Assembly: GCA_003254905.1 (NCBI GenBank)
Contig: QANU01000286.1
Location: 117,356 to 181,355, forward strand
Source: Nissolia schottii
Taxonomy: Eukaryota; Streptophyta; Magnoliopsida; Fabales; Fabaceae
DNA length: 64,000 nt
Direction of reading: 5' to 3'
Shown here: piece after piece, positions 26,262 to 38,700 of the stretch
How the letters are laid out: every line of letters starts with the position of its first letter
Position numbering within the stretch: position 1 is the first letter of the stretch
Program-made: the position numbers and the translations under genes
Notes under the pieces: model-generated
Seen by the model: only the letters and a program-made list of their open reading frames with translations
Told to the model about the DNA's origin: nothing
Databases searched by the model: none

Positions 26262-28279
26262 CTATCAAATAATTATATAAATTTCGAATTACTTATTATA
26301 GAGCCAATCTTGATATTAATAATATATTACAATTTTACATATAATAATAATATTATTATTATGGTACAATTCAGTAATCAAATTAAGTTTAACGTAAGCA
26401 ATTTTATCAGCAAACAAATATTGTGTTTGGATGAGTCAATTGAGAATTATAAGGGAATTTAAAATACACGAAATTTAATGCATTTCAATTTTATCATTTA
26501 CAATATTTCTTGCTTTGATAATTAAATATAGAATTGGAAATTTAAAATAAAATTTACGGAAAAATATGAGTAATTGTAATTAGACAAAATCAACATTTAA
26601 TCAAAAATTAATCACAATACTCAACTTTCTGATTTGGATGGACATCATTGTGTACTGTAAAAATTAAACCATAACATAAATGGCCTAACTCAACCATCGA
26701 CCCAAGATTGAACATTTGGAGTGTTGAATTTGCAGGACTATACATTAGTAGGTGAGTCAATTAACAATCTTAAGATAAACTCTGATAACATCTTAAAAAA
26801 TGAGTAAGCTAACTCAACCTTAAAAGGTAACTCAAGAGATGAGGTTTACCTTGATATAATATGGGTGCGTGTGGTAGCCAGACTTAATTGAAATTTCTAG
26901 GTATAAGAATCTTACATTCCTATGTTTGGTAGAAATCTGAAAAATATATTTTTAGGCATCTTACATTCCTGAGATGAAAAAAAGATAACTCATTTTAATC
27001 TCACCCTTCTCATGAGAATCTAACATTCACATGGAAAGACAACATTATTAGGACAAGAAAAATAACAAAATTATCCCCTTTTATAATTTTTATTTGCAAA
27101 ATTACCCCATGTCTCACGTCTCAAAATTTTCCTAGAGTGGTATAACATAAAATTACTACTTTATCTTTCTTTAACATTTATTTTCAATTTTTGTTCGAAA
27201 ACATTTTTTCAACAAATATTTTTCCTTGCAAAATATTCACAAACACAAAAATATCATTTCATGTACCAAATGCCCTCAAAATCATATCTAGGATTATTCC
27301 TAGAACTACGATACCTAGGATTAATATTCTCAGGCATAAAATGATATTCCATCTACCATGCCCTCTAAAAATAACCTAGACTCTATCTCTAAGAAATGTG
27401 AGATTTTAATTAGATAAATTTTCATCCAATATTGTGACAATCTATTGTAAATTATTTCTATTAAATAAATTATACATGACATGCATATTTCTAGGTAAAA
27501 GGGTACCCAATTAATAAGTCAATAGTAATAATAAAACATTGTATCATATGTTTATTTTGCAATTTTTTAAATGACATAAACACTAAATGTTTCAAAATAA
27601 GAAATTGTATACTATGATTTATTATAATATATATTTTATTGTTATCTATTTTTATTTATTATTTTGAAAAAAATATTTACTGTATCATGGAAGTCTAAAA
27701 GAAATTAATATTTAGATATTAATAGTTATATTAAATAATTCATTTTCTATGTGTAAAATCTGCTGACCTATGTAAAAATAAACTAAATATTAATTATTTT
27801 AGAAGATTAAATTATTTTTAATTAATTCCTAATAAGTAATTAATGTTAGTTTAAGTAGAAGATGGGTATTTTAAAACAACAATGTAAAAATTAAAGAAAG
27901 TGGGGGTTACAATAGACATATGGTCACTCTCCAAATTGAATTCTTTCATATTGAATTATTATACCCCGTGTACATTTTTACCATTAATTCTTTCATTGCT
28001 TATATCATATATGGTTTCACTTTCTCAATTCATGATAAGAGATTATACTGGTAATAAAGTTAAGTGAAAATTCAACTCAAGAGAATCCACTATTCTTTTT
28101 ATTTGATTTGATTTTAAAAAAGTTTAGGTAACCAAAAAAAAATCATTGCAAGAAAGTTTTATCATAATAGTGGGCTAGCCAAACTAGAGTCATATTAAAT
28201 AAAGTCAAATAGACTGAAAATAATAACTTCAATTAAAAAAAAAGAAAATATAAAATATATACAGTGGTCACTAAGTTCT
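26262..28279. other. intergenic spacer, first copy of a duplicated spacer
   Basis: No gene. Bases 26262-26660 align piecewise with 33357-33990 (shared stretches include CAAATTAAGTTT and ACGTAAGCAATTT, and AATCAAAAATTAATC). Beyond about 26700 no similarity with the second copy was recognised. Confidence 0.6.
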
Positions 28280-30600
28280 AGCACAATTGACATTGAGGTC
28301 ACTCCTATCAGACTGGGTTGTTCTATATTTCGTTTCTTTATTGGTGTTTGATTCTGGCCTGAATGCAGTTGTGATATTAATTTTCATGCCTATGTGATTC
28401 TTAAGAGTGTAGTACCATTCAGGTAATGAATTCCTTTGTCTGCTTAAAAACTATGCCATTGAAAATATGATACTTTTTCCATTAGAGTAAACCTTTAAAT
28501 TCGTTTCTAAGGTTGGCAGCGGCGATCAAGTATGTCCCTAAGTTATTAAAAATACTAAATTCATTCTCAATATTAGTCTTTTAACATCAGTTAAATTAGT
28601 TCTGTGAGTACTAATTTGATTGACTTTTAGCAACTTATACACAAATTTAATATTTTTCATAACTTAATGGCGAAGTTGATGGATGCTGCCAGCACTGGGA
28701 CAGATTTAAACTCGTTGTAGTGGCTTGATGGGTTTTAGTGCCTTCTATAGCCTTGACATAATTTAAGGGGTAACATAAACTTCAGTTACCTGTTGCAGTG
28801 CATTCCCTGTTGTTTACACACATTTGAGATGTGCTTTTTTTTTTTAGTTTCCAATTATACCCTCTCCAATTTATGTATACCACCTCATTACGTAGAGAGT
28901 GACAGACATGGTTTTCTTTGCTGAGGATCTTCACCTGTTGGCCAGGTAAATACTCCATTTTTGTTTCTTGTTTGTGATTTTTTTTGTCCTTTTCGCAGAA
29001 CATTTACATTTAGATGATCCCCAAGAGACTTAACCCCAAGGACAATTTTGATGATTTTGAAAGTTGACAACTTGAAGAACAAAAATGATGTTTTACTCAT
29101 TTATGTGACGAAGATTGACCGTTACTTGCATCTGCTCAAAGTGGTCTCCCAAACTTGGCAAGCTTTTCTTTGTAACAAACATGTTGTAAGTAGACCATAG
29201 CTAATGATATCTTCTAGATTACTAGTTTTCTGCAATTGTAAACCTGGTAGTTAAATAGAATATTCTTTGTTGTGAAAATCATTGCTAGTTTTTTTCTATT
29301 CATACAAAGAATTGTGAAGTTTAAGATACTGAGTGTGTGAGTCCCGTTGTAATATTTGAGGTTGGTCAAGAATCCTTCGGTCTTTACTACAGTGGGGCTG
29401 CAGGTGCACTGCTTGTCTGCGATATAACCAGGTATCCTTAAATTTGAACTTGTATAATCTATGTTTGAAATCCTAAAATGAAATAGTCATTTTCATTTAT
29501 AAGGAAATTCTTGTATGAGTAGTATATCCCCCCACTTTAAGTAAGATTTGTAAATCAGTTTATTCAAATGAGTTCTTTTTTGTTTCTATAAATAAATTGT
29601 TAAACACAATTTAAGTGAATTTTAAACTCTTTGAATGGGCTGAGTGACCTCTAGAATTTTTCATGTAAGGTATGATGTGCTCTTCTACAAACAGAATTTT
29701 TATGTGAGTTCTTGTTTTCTTCTTAGGAGATGCATGTCCCGTGCCTATCCAACTCGATGGGGCTAGAGAACATGGTGCATGCAGTTTTATTAAGCTGTAT
29801 TTGAGGATTATGTGTTGTTCCCTTTAATTTTAAATAAGGCAATAATGACAATGACTTGTGTCTACCAAATGTGACAATTGTGCTAATCTGTAACAAGTGT
29901 GATCTTGCTCATGGTGGAAGGCGAGCAGTTTGCAAAGGAGCATGGGTTGATCTTCACGGAGGCCTCAGAATGTTAAAAGAGGTGAAAAGTGTAACGAAGT
30001 AAATTGTAAGGACTGAATTTATGGATAGAAATGAAATGTTTATAGTAGAATTTATGATCGCATAGTCAATATGGGACTTTAGGATTAAGGTGTTTCGTGT
30101 TCTGAATGTATGTTGGGATTCCTTCTTTGCTCATAGATTCAATGTGCGAGTCATTCACTTTGGAGGTTAACCTTGTGGTTGTTTTCTGCTTTGCTGGTGT
30201 TCTGTGATTGCCGTTCTTTTTTTTGTGTGTGATGTTTTGCACTTCTGGTTGCTTCGTTGTTTCTTTTCATGATCTTTTGGTGTTTTGTCTCCTTTAACTG
30301 TTCAGGTTGTTGTACTCTTTTTCCTCTCTAAGGTCTTGTTTCAATTGGATTTTCTTTAGAGAGGTTTTAATAATGTAAGTCCTGAATAAGCCGAGCATTG
30401 GTGAGCCTTGGTGGATGTACTTGCTTGTCCTTATTGGGATTTAAGCCTTCTTATTTCAGAAAAAAAAAAGTTATAAAACTGATAAATTTTATATGGTTGC
30501 AGTCTAGTGGAATAAAAGCCGGATATGGTGGAATTCCTGGACCATCTGATAAATTATAGGAATGGCCCTTCTGCTTCAGGTGGAGGCTGCTGCAATTGAA
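28280..30600 (+). pseudogene. chimeric pseudogene: VARICOSE fragment joined to RABB1 fragment
   Basis: The first half copies the VARICOSE gene at 35773-44795. It has an end piece of exon 1 (TTGAGGTCACTCCTATCA near 28293), intron 1, and an exon 2 copy at 28896-28945 with 47 of 50 bases the same and both splice signals kept. An intron 5 piece (near 29108-29145) and a piece of the intron after exon 6 (near 29190-29290) follow. From about 29300 the sequence copies RABB1: the end of intron 2, exon 3 (acceptor CAG now GAG, small deletion), intron 3, a shortened exon 4 (about 29875-29985) and exon 6 (about 30502-30600, frame broken). The 1.6-kb VARICOSE exon 6 is missing. There is no long frame, so no product is expected. 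It lies between its two parents in the same orientation. Confidence 0.88.
30000..30472 (+). mobile_element. possible LINE 3' end inside the chimeric pseudogene
   Basis: This stretch has no counterpart in RABB1 intron 5. It is T/G-rich, has no long frame and ends in a run of ten A just before sequence that again matches RABB1 (AACTGATAAATTT, 30477 onward). That is how a LINE tail insertion looks. No clear target duplication was found. Confidence 0.4.
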
Positions 30601-30610
30601 GTGAAGATAT

Positions 30611-33300
30611 TGATGCCATGCTAATATTTATATCTTACACAATTCTAAACCAATAAATTTTCATCAACAATTGAAATTGTTTATTCTATCATCTTCAAGT
30701 GCATTCCTCAAATCTAGATGAGTCAAACTCAAATCCATAAAACTCTTATGCCATGCATGTTTTTGGCAGCTTCATCGAATTCTATTTGGCCTATCTACTT
30801 GGCAATCCTTCGGCTGCTGTAATCAAAATCTACCTTAGATTCCAATGGCTTGTTTAAATCTTGTAGCCACCAGCTTCTATATGTCATGCCCTTGGCTAGA
30901 CATCAGAATAACTAGTTGCTCTTAACAAGCCAATAAGCAGTTGCACTCTTTACCATACTTTGGAGATTGTGTTCGGATATCCATTTTATAATATCTATTC
31001 ATTTTTAAATTTGGTACATGCATAAATCAATATATTAGTGACCAATTGATTTATGAACAGATATTAGGAACCGAAGTAATGTTTAGTGTTAATTTTTATT
31101 TTAGGTTGCAGAAAATTAATGTACAAGTATTGAGTAAGAATGAGCGAGTCTTGAGGTATGTTAATTGAGCTGCAATCTTGTTAGGGGGCTTAAAAAAATA
31201 AAAGAAGCAATTTTTTTATTATTATTTATTGTGTAGCCTTGTTAATCAAAAAAATGTGTAGCCTTAATAATTGCATAACTAGGGTATAATTAATGCACAG
31301 TCACATTTCTAATCAAACAGGACCCCCCGTTTGGATAGCCATATTTCTCACATTCATTGCCTTTTTCAATTGATATTTCTTTTCCCAAATCAAATGATGC
31401 ATCATCATCCATCTGAATCATGTGAGCAACAAATGTGGGTCATGATTGAATGTTGATAAATGCTTTTAGGCACAGCCTTGTTAACCTTAGTGCATGTAAT
31501 GTTGTGACAAAGACTGCGTATGAACAATAAGGAACTGTAGACCAGGGATGTCTATGGTGTGGTCCACTTCTCTTGTACTAGACAGCTTTCAGAACAAGAA
31601 AGAATAATAGAACTAGCTTGTTGATATTTTAACTGTGAACAATAAAGTCTCATGTTTAAAACAAAATGGATTTGACAAGAATCATATTAATGTAAGACTC
31701 ATAATTTTATAGTCTTAAAGTTTTGTATTAAGATATGATATCAAATTTGTTATTATAATTTCTCACTTAGTCTATTGTAACCCTGTAACACAGCTTGCTC
31801 AACAGTTCCCTTTTTCTTGATGGCCGATCACTTTGATCAAAGGAGTTTTTCTTAGCCTAACAAGTAGCAATCAATGTCCATAAAAATGAATAAATTTATT
31901 GTCGAGGGGTAAATACTTAGCAGGATACTAGAAAAATCACCAAAGTCTATGTTCTATTCTTCCCTATGATTTAACTTTACGAGGAAATTATATTATTGTG
32001 TCTCTGGTAAGAAGGTGGAGGATTTTTATGTTAAAAATTTGGCTATTCCATAAATAAATAAAGAAAGAGCAATTAAGAATGCATGTTTTTGTAGGGATGT
32101 AGTTTTTTCTTTAAAATTTAAACGCACAATATTAATTTTGATTTCTTAAGAGATGTTTGTCATGACAACAACTAATCCCTCACCAAATACTTAGAAACAT
32201 AAATATCTATCGATTGTGCTAGGCTTTGTTTGTAATACATAATATTTATGATCCTTTGATTTCTTGCGCCAGCCTCTAATGAAGATTTTCAAATCATGCA
32301 AACTCTAAAAAAATGATAAGAACAAGGTTAATATCAATAATCAAGTTAATTTTTTTTTTATTAATGGGGCAAAACACCTAGTACAGACAAAGAACTACAC
32401 TCTCATTATACGAGAAAAAAATGTGTCAGCTCTATCCGTCAATAAGGCTAAAGAAAGAAAATACAAAATAACATTAAACGTATGAAATTATGGTCATGCT
32501 TAGCCCAAACCATTAACACAAAATTTAACTTTAAGGAAGACATGGCATATTTTTAATTCAGCATAAATTACAGCATTAAAAGCCTTAACCAAAGGAGAGC
32601 AAGAATAATTGGAATTTGGAGGAACCTAAATAAAATAACTACACACTTGGATATTAAACATAATGATCACTTGCTAAAACTGAAATCCTTTGCCCAGAAA
32701 ATGTCAGCAAAAATATTTTAGAGCTTAACAAGAGTGATAGAGCAAGAGCTGCACTACACTGTTTTTTTTTTCCTTTTTCATTTTATATGGTTATTATGTT
32801 AATGTAACATTCTTAATCATGAACCTTCTAAATTAAAATGGTGTAAAAAAATACAAGAAAATTATAATCATGATATCCTTGACACTAAAGTGCGACGAAA
32901 GTTTTTTTTTTCTGACGAATCAAAAAAAAGTGCCACGAAAGCATTTATATTTATATTTTCTTATAAAAGTAGTGGATTTTTTTTCTTTGATACTCTTAGT
33001 AGATTCTTTTTTCTTTGGTCAATAAAAATAGTAGATTTTGTCATCAGCTAATTAAGAAATAAAAGAATACCTGCTAAATAAAAACAAAATCACGAGTCTA
33101 CATCTCTATCCTCATGGATAAAATATGCAAAATATTCAGAGATGCCACCGTGCAACAACAAATTATAATAATAAAAGGCATATAATGCAAACAGAAGGGT
33201 CTAGAATTTTTAAATACACTGAAATTGGACTTTTATATAAAAATGTAAAATATGCGTCAATAATATATATAATTTTATTTCAATATACAATTAATATAAA
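30611..33300. other. intergenic, no gene recognised
   Basis: AT-rich DNA lying between the chimeric pseudogene and the second spacer copy. Only short frames without recognisable similarity are present. Confidence 0.5.
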
Positions 33301-33304
33301 TTTT

Positions 33305-33990
33305 TAATACTTTTTAAAAATTAATTTTAATATATTATTAGTTTAAACTTTTTACACTGTCAAATAACTGTAAAACATCAAATGTATGATTTTTAAAATT
33401 TTATTATAGATTCAAACTTAATATTAATAATAGCGATTCAATATTAGTCATTTTCTTAATGATAATTCAATAACCAAATTAAGTTTGACGTAAGCAATTT
33501 GATTGGTAAACTTACCGAAAAGTATGAGTCATTGTAATTAGAGAGTGGGGTGGGATTAAATGGGTAATACCAAAAAGCGTTTCTAATCTTCTTGGCTCTT
33601 GAGAAGTTGCTATGGCTAAAGATGTGAAGAGTAGAACTTGGCTTAATGTTGCTTGTGGAGTTTATGGTTTGCAAGAAACAAGGTTGTATTAGAAGGTGAA
33701 TTTTGCACTAGGGATATGCTGTCTTGGAGTGCTGCAAGCTTTAACATGCAATCTAGTATGTGGCATTTGTATTTGGTGCTTTTGTTTGCTTTTGGCACTT
33801 GTATTTGGCATGTGGCTGGTGTGTACATCCCCTGATTTTGCTTCCTTTAAAGCTTTAATGCTAGATGGATACTTAACAAAAATAAAAATGTAATTAGACA
33901 AAATCAATATTCAATCAAAAATTAATCTCAATACTCAGCTTTTGGAATTGGATGGACATTCTCATGCACTAACAAAATAAAACCATAGTT
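33305..33990. repeat. second copy of the RABB1-VARICOSE spacer
   Basis: Bases 33308-33364 match 24830-24883, including AATTAATTTTAATATATTAT. Bases about 33465-33542 and 33889-33990 match 26375-26660. The hAT present in the first copy is absent here. A LINE fragment (33543-33888) is present here and absent there. The order and orientation match a tandem duplication. Confidence 0.75.
33543..33888 (+). mobile_element. 5'-truncated LINE fragment with target duplication
   Basis: The insert is flanked by TGTAATTAGA at 33533-33542 and 33889-33898 and ends A-rich (AAAATAAAAA). The first spacer copy has a single TGTAATTAGA at 26575-26584, the empty site. A plus-strand frame from 33653 begins MWSLWFARNKVVLEGEF, resembling the zinc-finger/RNase H linker of plant LINE ORF2. 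It is a dead fragment. Confidence 0.75.
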
Positions 33991-34533
33991 TCTTGGTACA
34001 GAATCCATTAGTACGAGTCTGATGATTAATCTTTTGTTAGCCTGTAGACATATCTAAAGGTGAAAAATGTCACTATTTTCCTTATTTAATTTTATTGTAC
34101 AAAAAATTAGGTAATACGAAATATTCACCCTAACCAATCGGGTTGATCATGTCCAAATTTAAAATAGTCTAACACACAATAAAAAGAATACTAAGGAATA
34201 ACTGCTCATTGGTGTCCAGCTTTATTTTCCTTTTTGTCCACTGTTATAAATTTTGGGTAATTGTTTGACCCACTATATAATTTTTTTTTCTATTTATAAC
34301 TACTTTTTTTAAAAAATTGTCTTAAAAACAAAACTTACACTCCCTTAAAATTCAACCTCCTATATTTTCTAATTATTATTTTTTTGGTAAAAGTTAATTT
34401 TTTTTCTTAATTTCACTTCATATATTCTTTCTTTCACATTGTTATTTATGTTTAATCCCACATTTTATGGCAAAAATACTTGGATGTTGATGAAACACAT
34501 TTAGTACATACTCTATGTGCATCATGAGCCATG

Positions 34534-34574
34534 GATGCTCATGGAACACACATTAAATGTGCTCCATGAGCATC
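34534..34574. repeat. 17-bp inverted repeat with 7-base loop
   Basis: The arm 34534-34550 (GATGCTCATGGAACACA) pairs with 34558-34574 (TGTGCTCCATGAGCATC) with one mismatch. It lies upstream of VARICOSE. It may be a small MITE core; no microRNA family was recognised. Confidence 0.75.
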
Positions 34575-35292
34575 TAATTGTTTCTCCCTTCTATGTGAGA
34601 GTGTTATATTCTTGTGGGATTGGAATGGTTTAGAATGTGAAAAAACTAATTTTTCATCAAACCTTATATCCTTGACAATGATTACAAATATGAGGTGGCT
34701 GTTGTCGGCAACTGAGTGATTGTTGGATGACCATCGTCGATCGATCACTAGGCAGCCACTGTCGGGTGCTACCAGACCTTTGTCATCTGGTAATGGAGCA
34801 TCACCAAAATACATCATTTTGTCGAGGACATTTTTAAAAAAGTAGCGAAAAAGTATATCATATTCTTTAGAATATTACTAAGAATTTAATTTATAATCAA
34901 ATATCCTTCAAGTGCATTTGTGAAAAGGTTTTTCCTAAAATAACATTGCTAAAAATAATTCCCAAAAATAATATTTTCAAAAATAAAAAAAATATTCCAC
35001 AAACCGAATAGCATTTAAAAACATTTATTAACTTTTCTCTGAAAATTTTCTTTATAACCTTTGCTATTTGTAATACTCAATCCCAAAATTTTATAAAAGA
35101 ACAAATACTTTGATCAATTTTACCTAAAAAACTAAATGTAAGCAACTAAGCGTAACCATATAGACTTGTTGATTTTATATATTAATTCATGTACTACATA
35201 GTATATACAATATTCAATTCCACTAATAAATTCTTTCCCTTAATCAGTCCCCAATTTCTACCATCTTTATAGTGCCAATGATGCTTGCCCTT

Positions 35293-35322
35293 GCCATTGC
35301 CATTGCCATTGCCATTGCCATT
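35293..35322. repeat. (GCCATT)5 hexanucleotide repeat
   Basis: Five perfect GCCATT units lie about 450 bases upstream of the VARICOSE start codon. Confidence 0.9.
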
Positions 35323-35772
35323 GAACCGAGATTTCCATCCTTCAGTAGCTATTTGCTAAATTGGAGGATGCAAAATCGTAAATTGTTGATTAACCCTTCA
35401 TTTTACACTAATTTTCTCTACCAGTCTCATCTAATTCTGGTCATAGCATAGCGGAGGAGACCAAGACGAAGAAAGAAAAAAAAGAGAAAGAAATTCACAA
35501 CAGGAAGAGAAATTGAGGTCTGTGTAAAAAATCCAGGATTTTGTGTTTTTTGTTTTACTCTTCAATCCAGAAGTAGCAGTGGCAAAAAAAAAAAAAAAGA
35601 GAGAAGAAAAAAATCCCTAAAAAAAAAATCAATTTTTTTTGTTTTCCAGATCTGCAATATCAGCATCAACCGGATCCCATTTCGGTACCCATCTTCCCCT
35701 TTCTGTTTTTCGATTCCCAAGTTTTGATTTTTCTTCGGTTCAATCGATTTTCCTCCGCAAAAGAATTCTTTT

Positions 35773-38700
35773 ATGGCTTCTTCACCTGGGAATCCAAATC
35801 AACAGCAGCAAAGTAGCCATTTTGATTTGCAGAAGCTTTTCAAGGGGACAGCAACAACAGCAGCAGCAACAACAAACCAAGCACCAAACCCTTCAAATCC
35901 TTCAAACTTGAACTCTTCCCCATCATTCCCTTCTCCTTCACCTTCCACACCTCCTCCTTCTTCATTCCCTACACCTTCTTCTTCTTACCCTCCACCCACT
36001 GGCACATACCCTTATCACCACCCTCACTACCTCCCTTATCCAAACCTTCACCACTTTCAGCAACAGGAAAACCCTCTTGTTCTCCACCATCACCATCACC
36101 AGCAGCAGCAGCAGCAGCAGCAGCTTCCTCAAATGCTTGCTCCTCAAAGACCCCTTTTTCAACAACCACCTTCACCTTCCACATCATCATCATCACCTCA
36201 TGTTCTTTCTTCCCCTAATCCCAATACCAATAGTGGTGCACGCCTCTTGGCCATGTTGGGCACCCAAAACCCTCAATCTAGTCAGGAGCAATCGGCTATG
36301 TATCAATCACCATCATCACAGTCATCAACTTCTGCATCAGGATCAGCTCCACCACCACCGTCATCAATTTCTGCGGTTTCTGAATTCTCAGTGCCTCCTG
36401 CTGCAAATCCTGCTGCAGTGTTGTTGCCCTCCTCGGCTTCTTCTCCTGTGGGGGGCCTGGCGAGCCCTCAGTCCAGCGGCACCCCCATGAGGATGATGAG
36501 CACCAAGCTCCCAAGGGGGAGGCATTTGACTGGGGAGCATGTTGTTTATGACATTGATGTCAGGATGCCAGGGGAGGTGCAGCCTCAGCTTGAGGTCACT
36601 CCTATCACCAAGTATGCTTCTGATCCTGGCCTCGTGCTCGGCCGCCAAATTGCCGTGAACAGATCTTACATATGCTATGGACTCAAGCTTGGTGCCATCA
36701 GGGTCCTTAACATTAATACTGCATTGAGATATTTGCTCCGGGGCCATACTCAGGTTGGTTGTTCTTTCGCACTGGTGTTTCTTTGATGGTGTTGTTTCTG
36801 GCCTGTATGCAGTTGTGATATTGATTTTCATGAATCTGTAATTCTTAAAAGTGTAGTATTGTTCAGGTGGTGAATCCCTTTTTCTGCATAAAAACTATTT
36901 GTTTTGTCAAATATGGCTTCTTGGTGCTAGGAAGTGATCGATGTGTGCGATTGAGATTAGCACACCCTTTTTCCTGTTTGACATTTTCCGTTAGTTGTAT
37001 TGGCTGAATGGGTTTTAATGCCCTCTATTGCCTAAAACAATATTTCAGGTGTAATATGAACTTCAGTTACCTGTGGTGATGTATTTTCATTTATTGGCAA
37101 TAATCACTGATTACTTGCACGCTGCCTTTGCTGTCTTTTGCCAAAGGACTACAAAGAGTTTAGATTTTGTCTTTTCCTCATAAACTTAAAAGAATTTCCA
37201 CCAAGGAAATGTGTAAATTAATATGGGACTATTAGTTTCATCGATTGCATATGTTGCTTTCTCTTAAGTTCATTATCCTGAGTCTTGATAGATGCTTGCA
37301 CGTATATGTAGTCTAAACAAATGATGGCATGAGTCTTCATTGATATCTGAGAGAAATATTGTATTCGAGCTGTTTCCCCATGTGCTTTTATCTTTTGATT
37401 CTTTTCTTTTAATTGTTTTGGGTTATGTAGTTATCATATCAAGCTCTTGAAGTTTTAGAGTAACACTTAAATGTAGACCATAAGAGTCATCTTGGTAGCT
37501 GTTCTCTCATGATGGATCATATTCTTATAATTGTAACTTACTTTGAAAATGTAACAGAGGTTGCTCTACCTCTAGTAATGCGTTCCCTGTTGCTACACAC
37601 ATTTGAGATGTGATTTCTTTAATTTCCAAATACACTCACTCCAATTTATGTATTCCGCCTTTTTATGTAGAGGGTCACAGACATGGCTTTCTTTGCTGAG
37701 GATCTTCACCTGTTGGCCAGGTAAATATTCCCTTTTTGTTGCTTGTTTGTGATTTTTTTCTTCGGTAAATTTACATTTATTGCTAACCTTTTTACTTTGA
37801 ATTTGCTCATGTATTCACAGTGCTAGCACTGATGGGAGAGTTTTTGTTTGGAAGATTAATGAGGGCCCTGATGAGGAAGACAAACCTCAAATTACTGGAA
37901 AAGTTATCATAGCCATTCAAATAATTGGGGAGAGTGAGTCAGTTCATCCACGAGTATGCTGGCATCCCCACAAACAAGTAAGAGCAACTTTGTAACTTTG
38001 GTCCTTAAGTTTATTATCTTCCAATTTCTGTTAAAGTTAATTCCTTTCAAATGAGCTTATTAGTTGGAATTGACCAACAGGAGATTTTAATGGTTGCTAT
38101 TGGAAACCGTATCCTCAAAATTGACACTATGAAAGCTGGGAAAGGTGAAACTTTTTCTGCAGAAGAGCCTCTCAAATGTTCGATTGATAAGTTGATTGAT
38201 GGGGTGCACCTTGTTGGTAAGCATGATGGCAATGTCACTGAATTGTCCATGTGCCAATGGATGAAGAGTCGATTAGCTTCAGCATCAGCAGATGGCACGG
38301 TCTGCATTCAGTCCTCCCTCCTCGCCTTGTTCTGTTGCTTTCTATGTTTTTGATATCCAATTTTCCACTAATGGAATCTGTGAAAAGAATTAATATATCC
38401 ATTCCTCTACTTTGCACTTCTTATCGTTGTCAACAGGTGAAGATATGGGAAGAACGTAAGGCAACGCCACTTGCTGTTTTTAGACCACATGATGGTAAAC
38501 CTGTTAATTCTGTGACGTTCTTGACTGCTTCTCACCGCCCTGATCACGTCGTGCTTATCACAGCGGTATATGTTCCTAGTGTTTCCCGTTATTGAAAACA
38601 TGGTATATGATTATTCCTAATTGTGGGTGCTCTTGGACTATTTTTGTCATGCAGATTGACCATTACTCACATCTGCTCAAAGTGGTTTCCAAGGTTGCCT

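Larger units (their letters stand above)
33991..35772 (+). promoter_or_regulatory. VARICOSE upstream region and 5' leader
   Basis: No other gene. It holds a hairpin at 34534-34574, five GCCATT units at 35293-35322 and A-rich leader sequence at about 35470-35640 before the start codon at 35773. The transcription start is not placed. Confidence 0.45.

Noticed and set aside
35962..36514. Other-frame and antisense frames in VARICOSE exon 1
   Set aside because: Shadows of the repeat-rich real coding frame.
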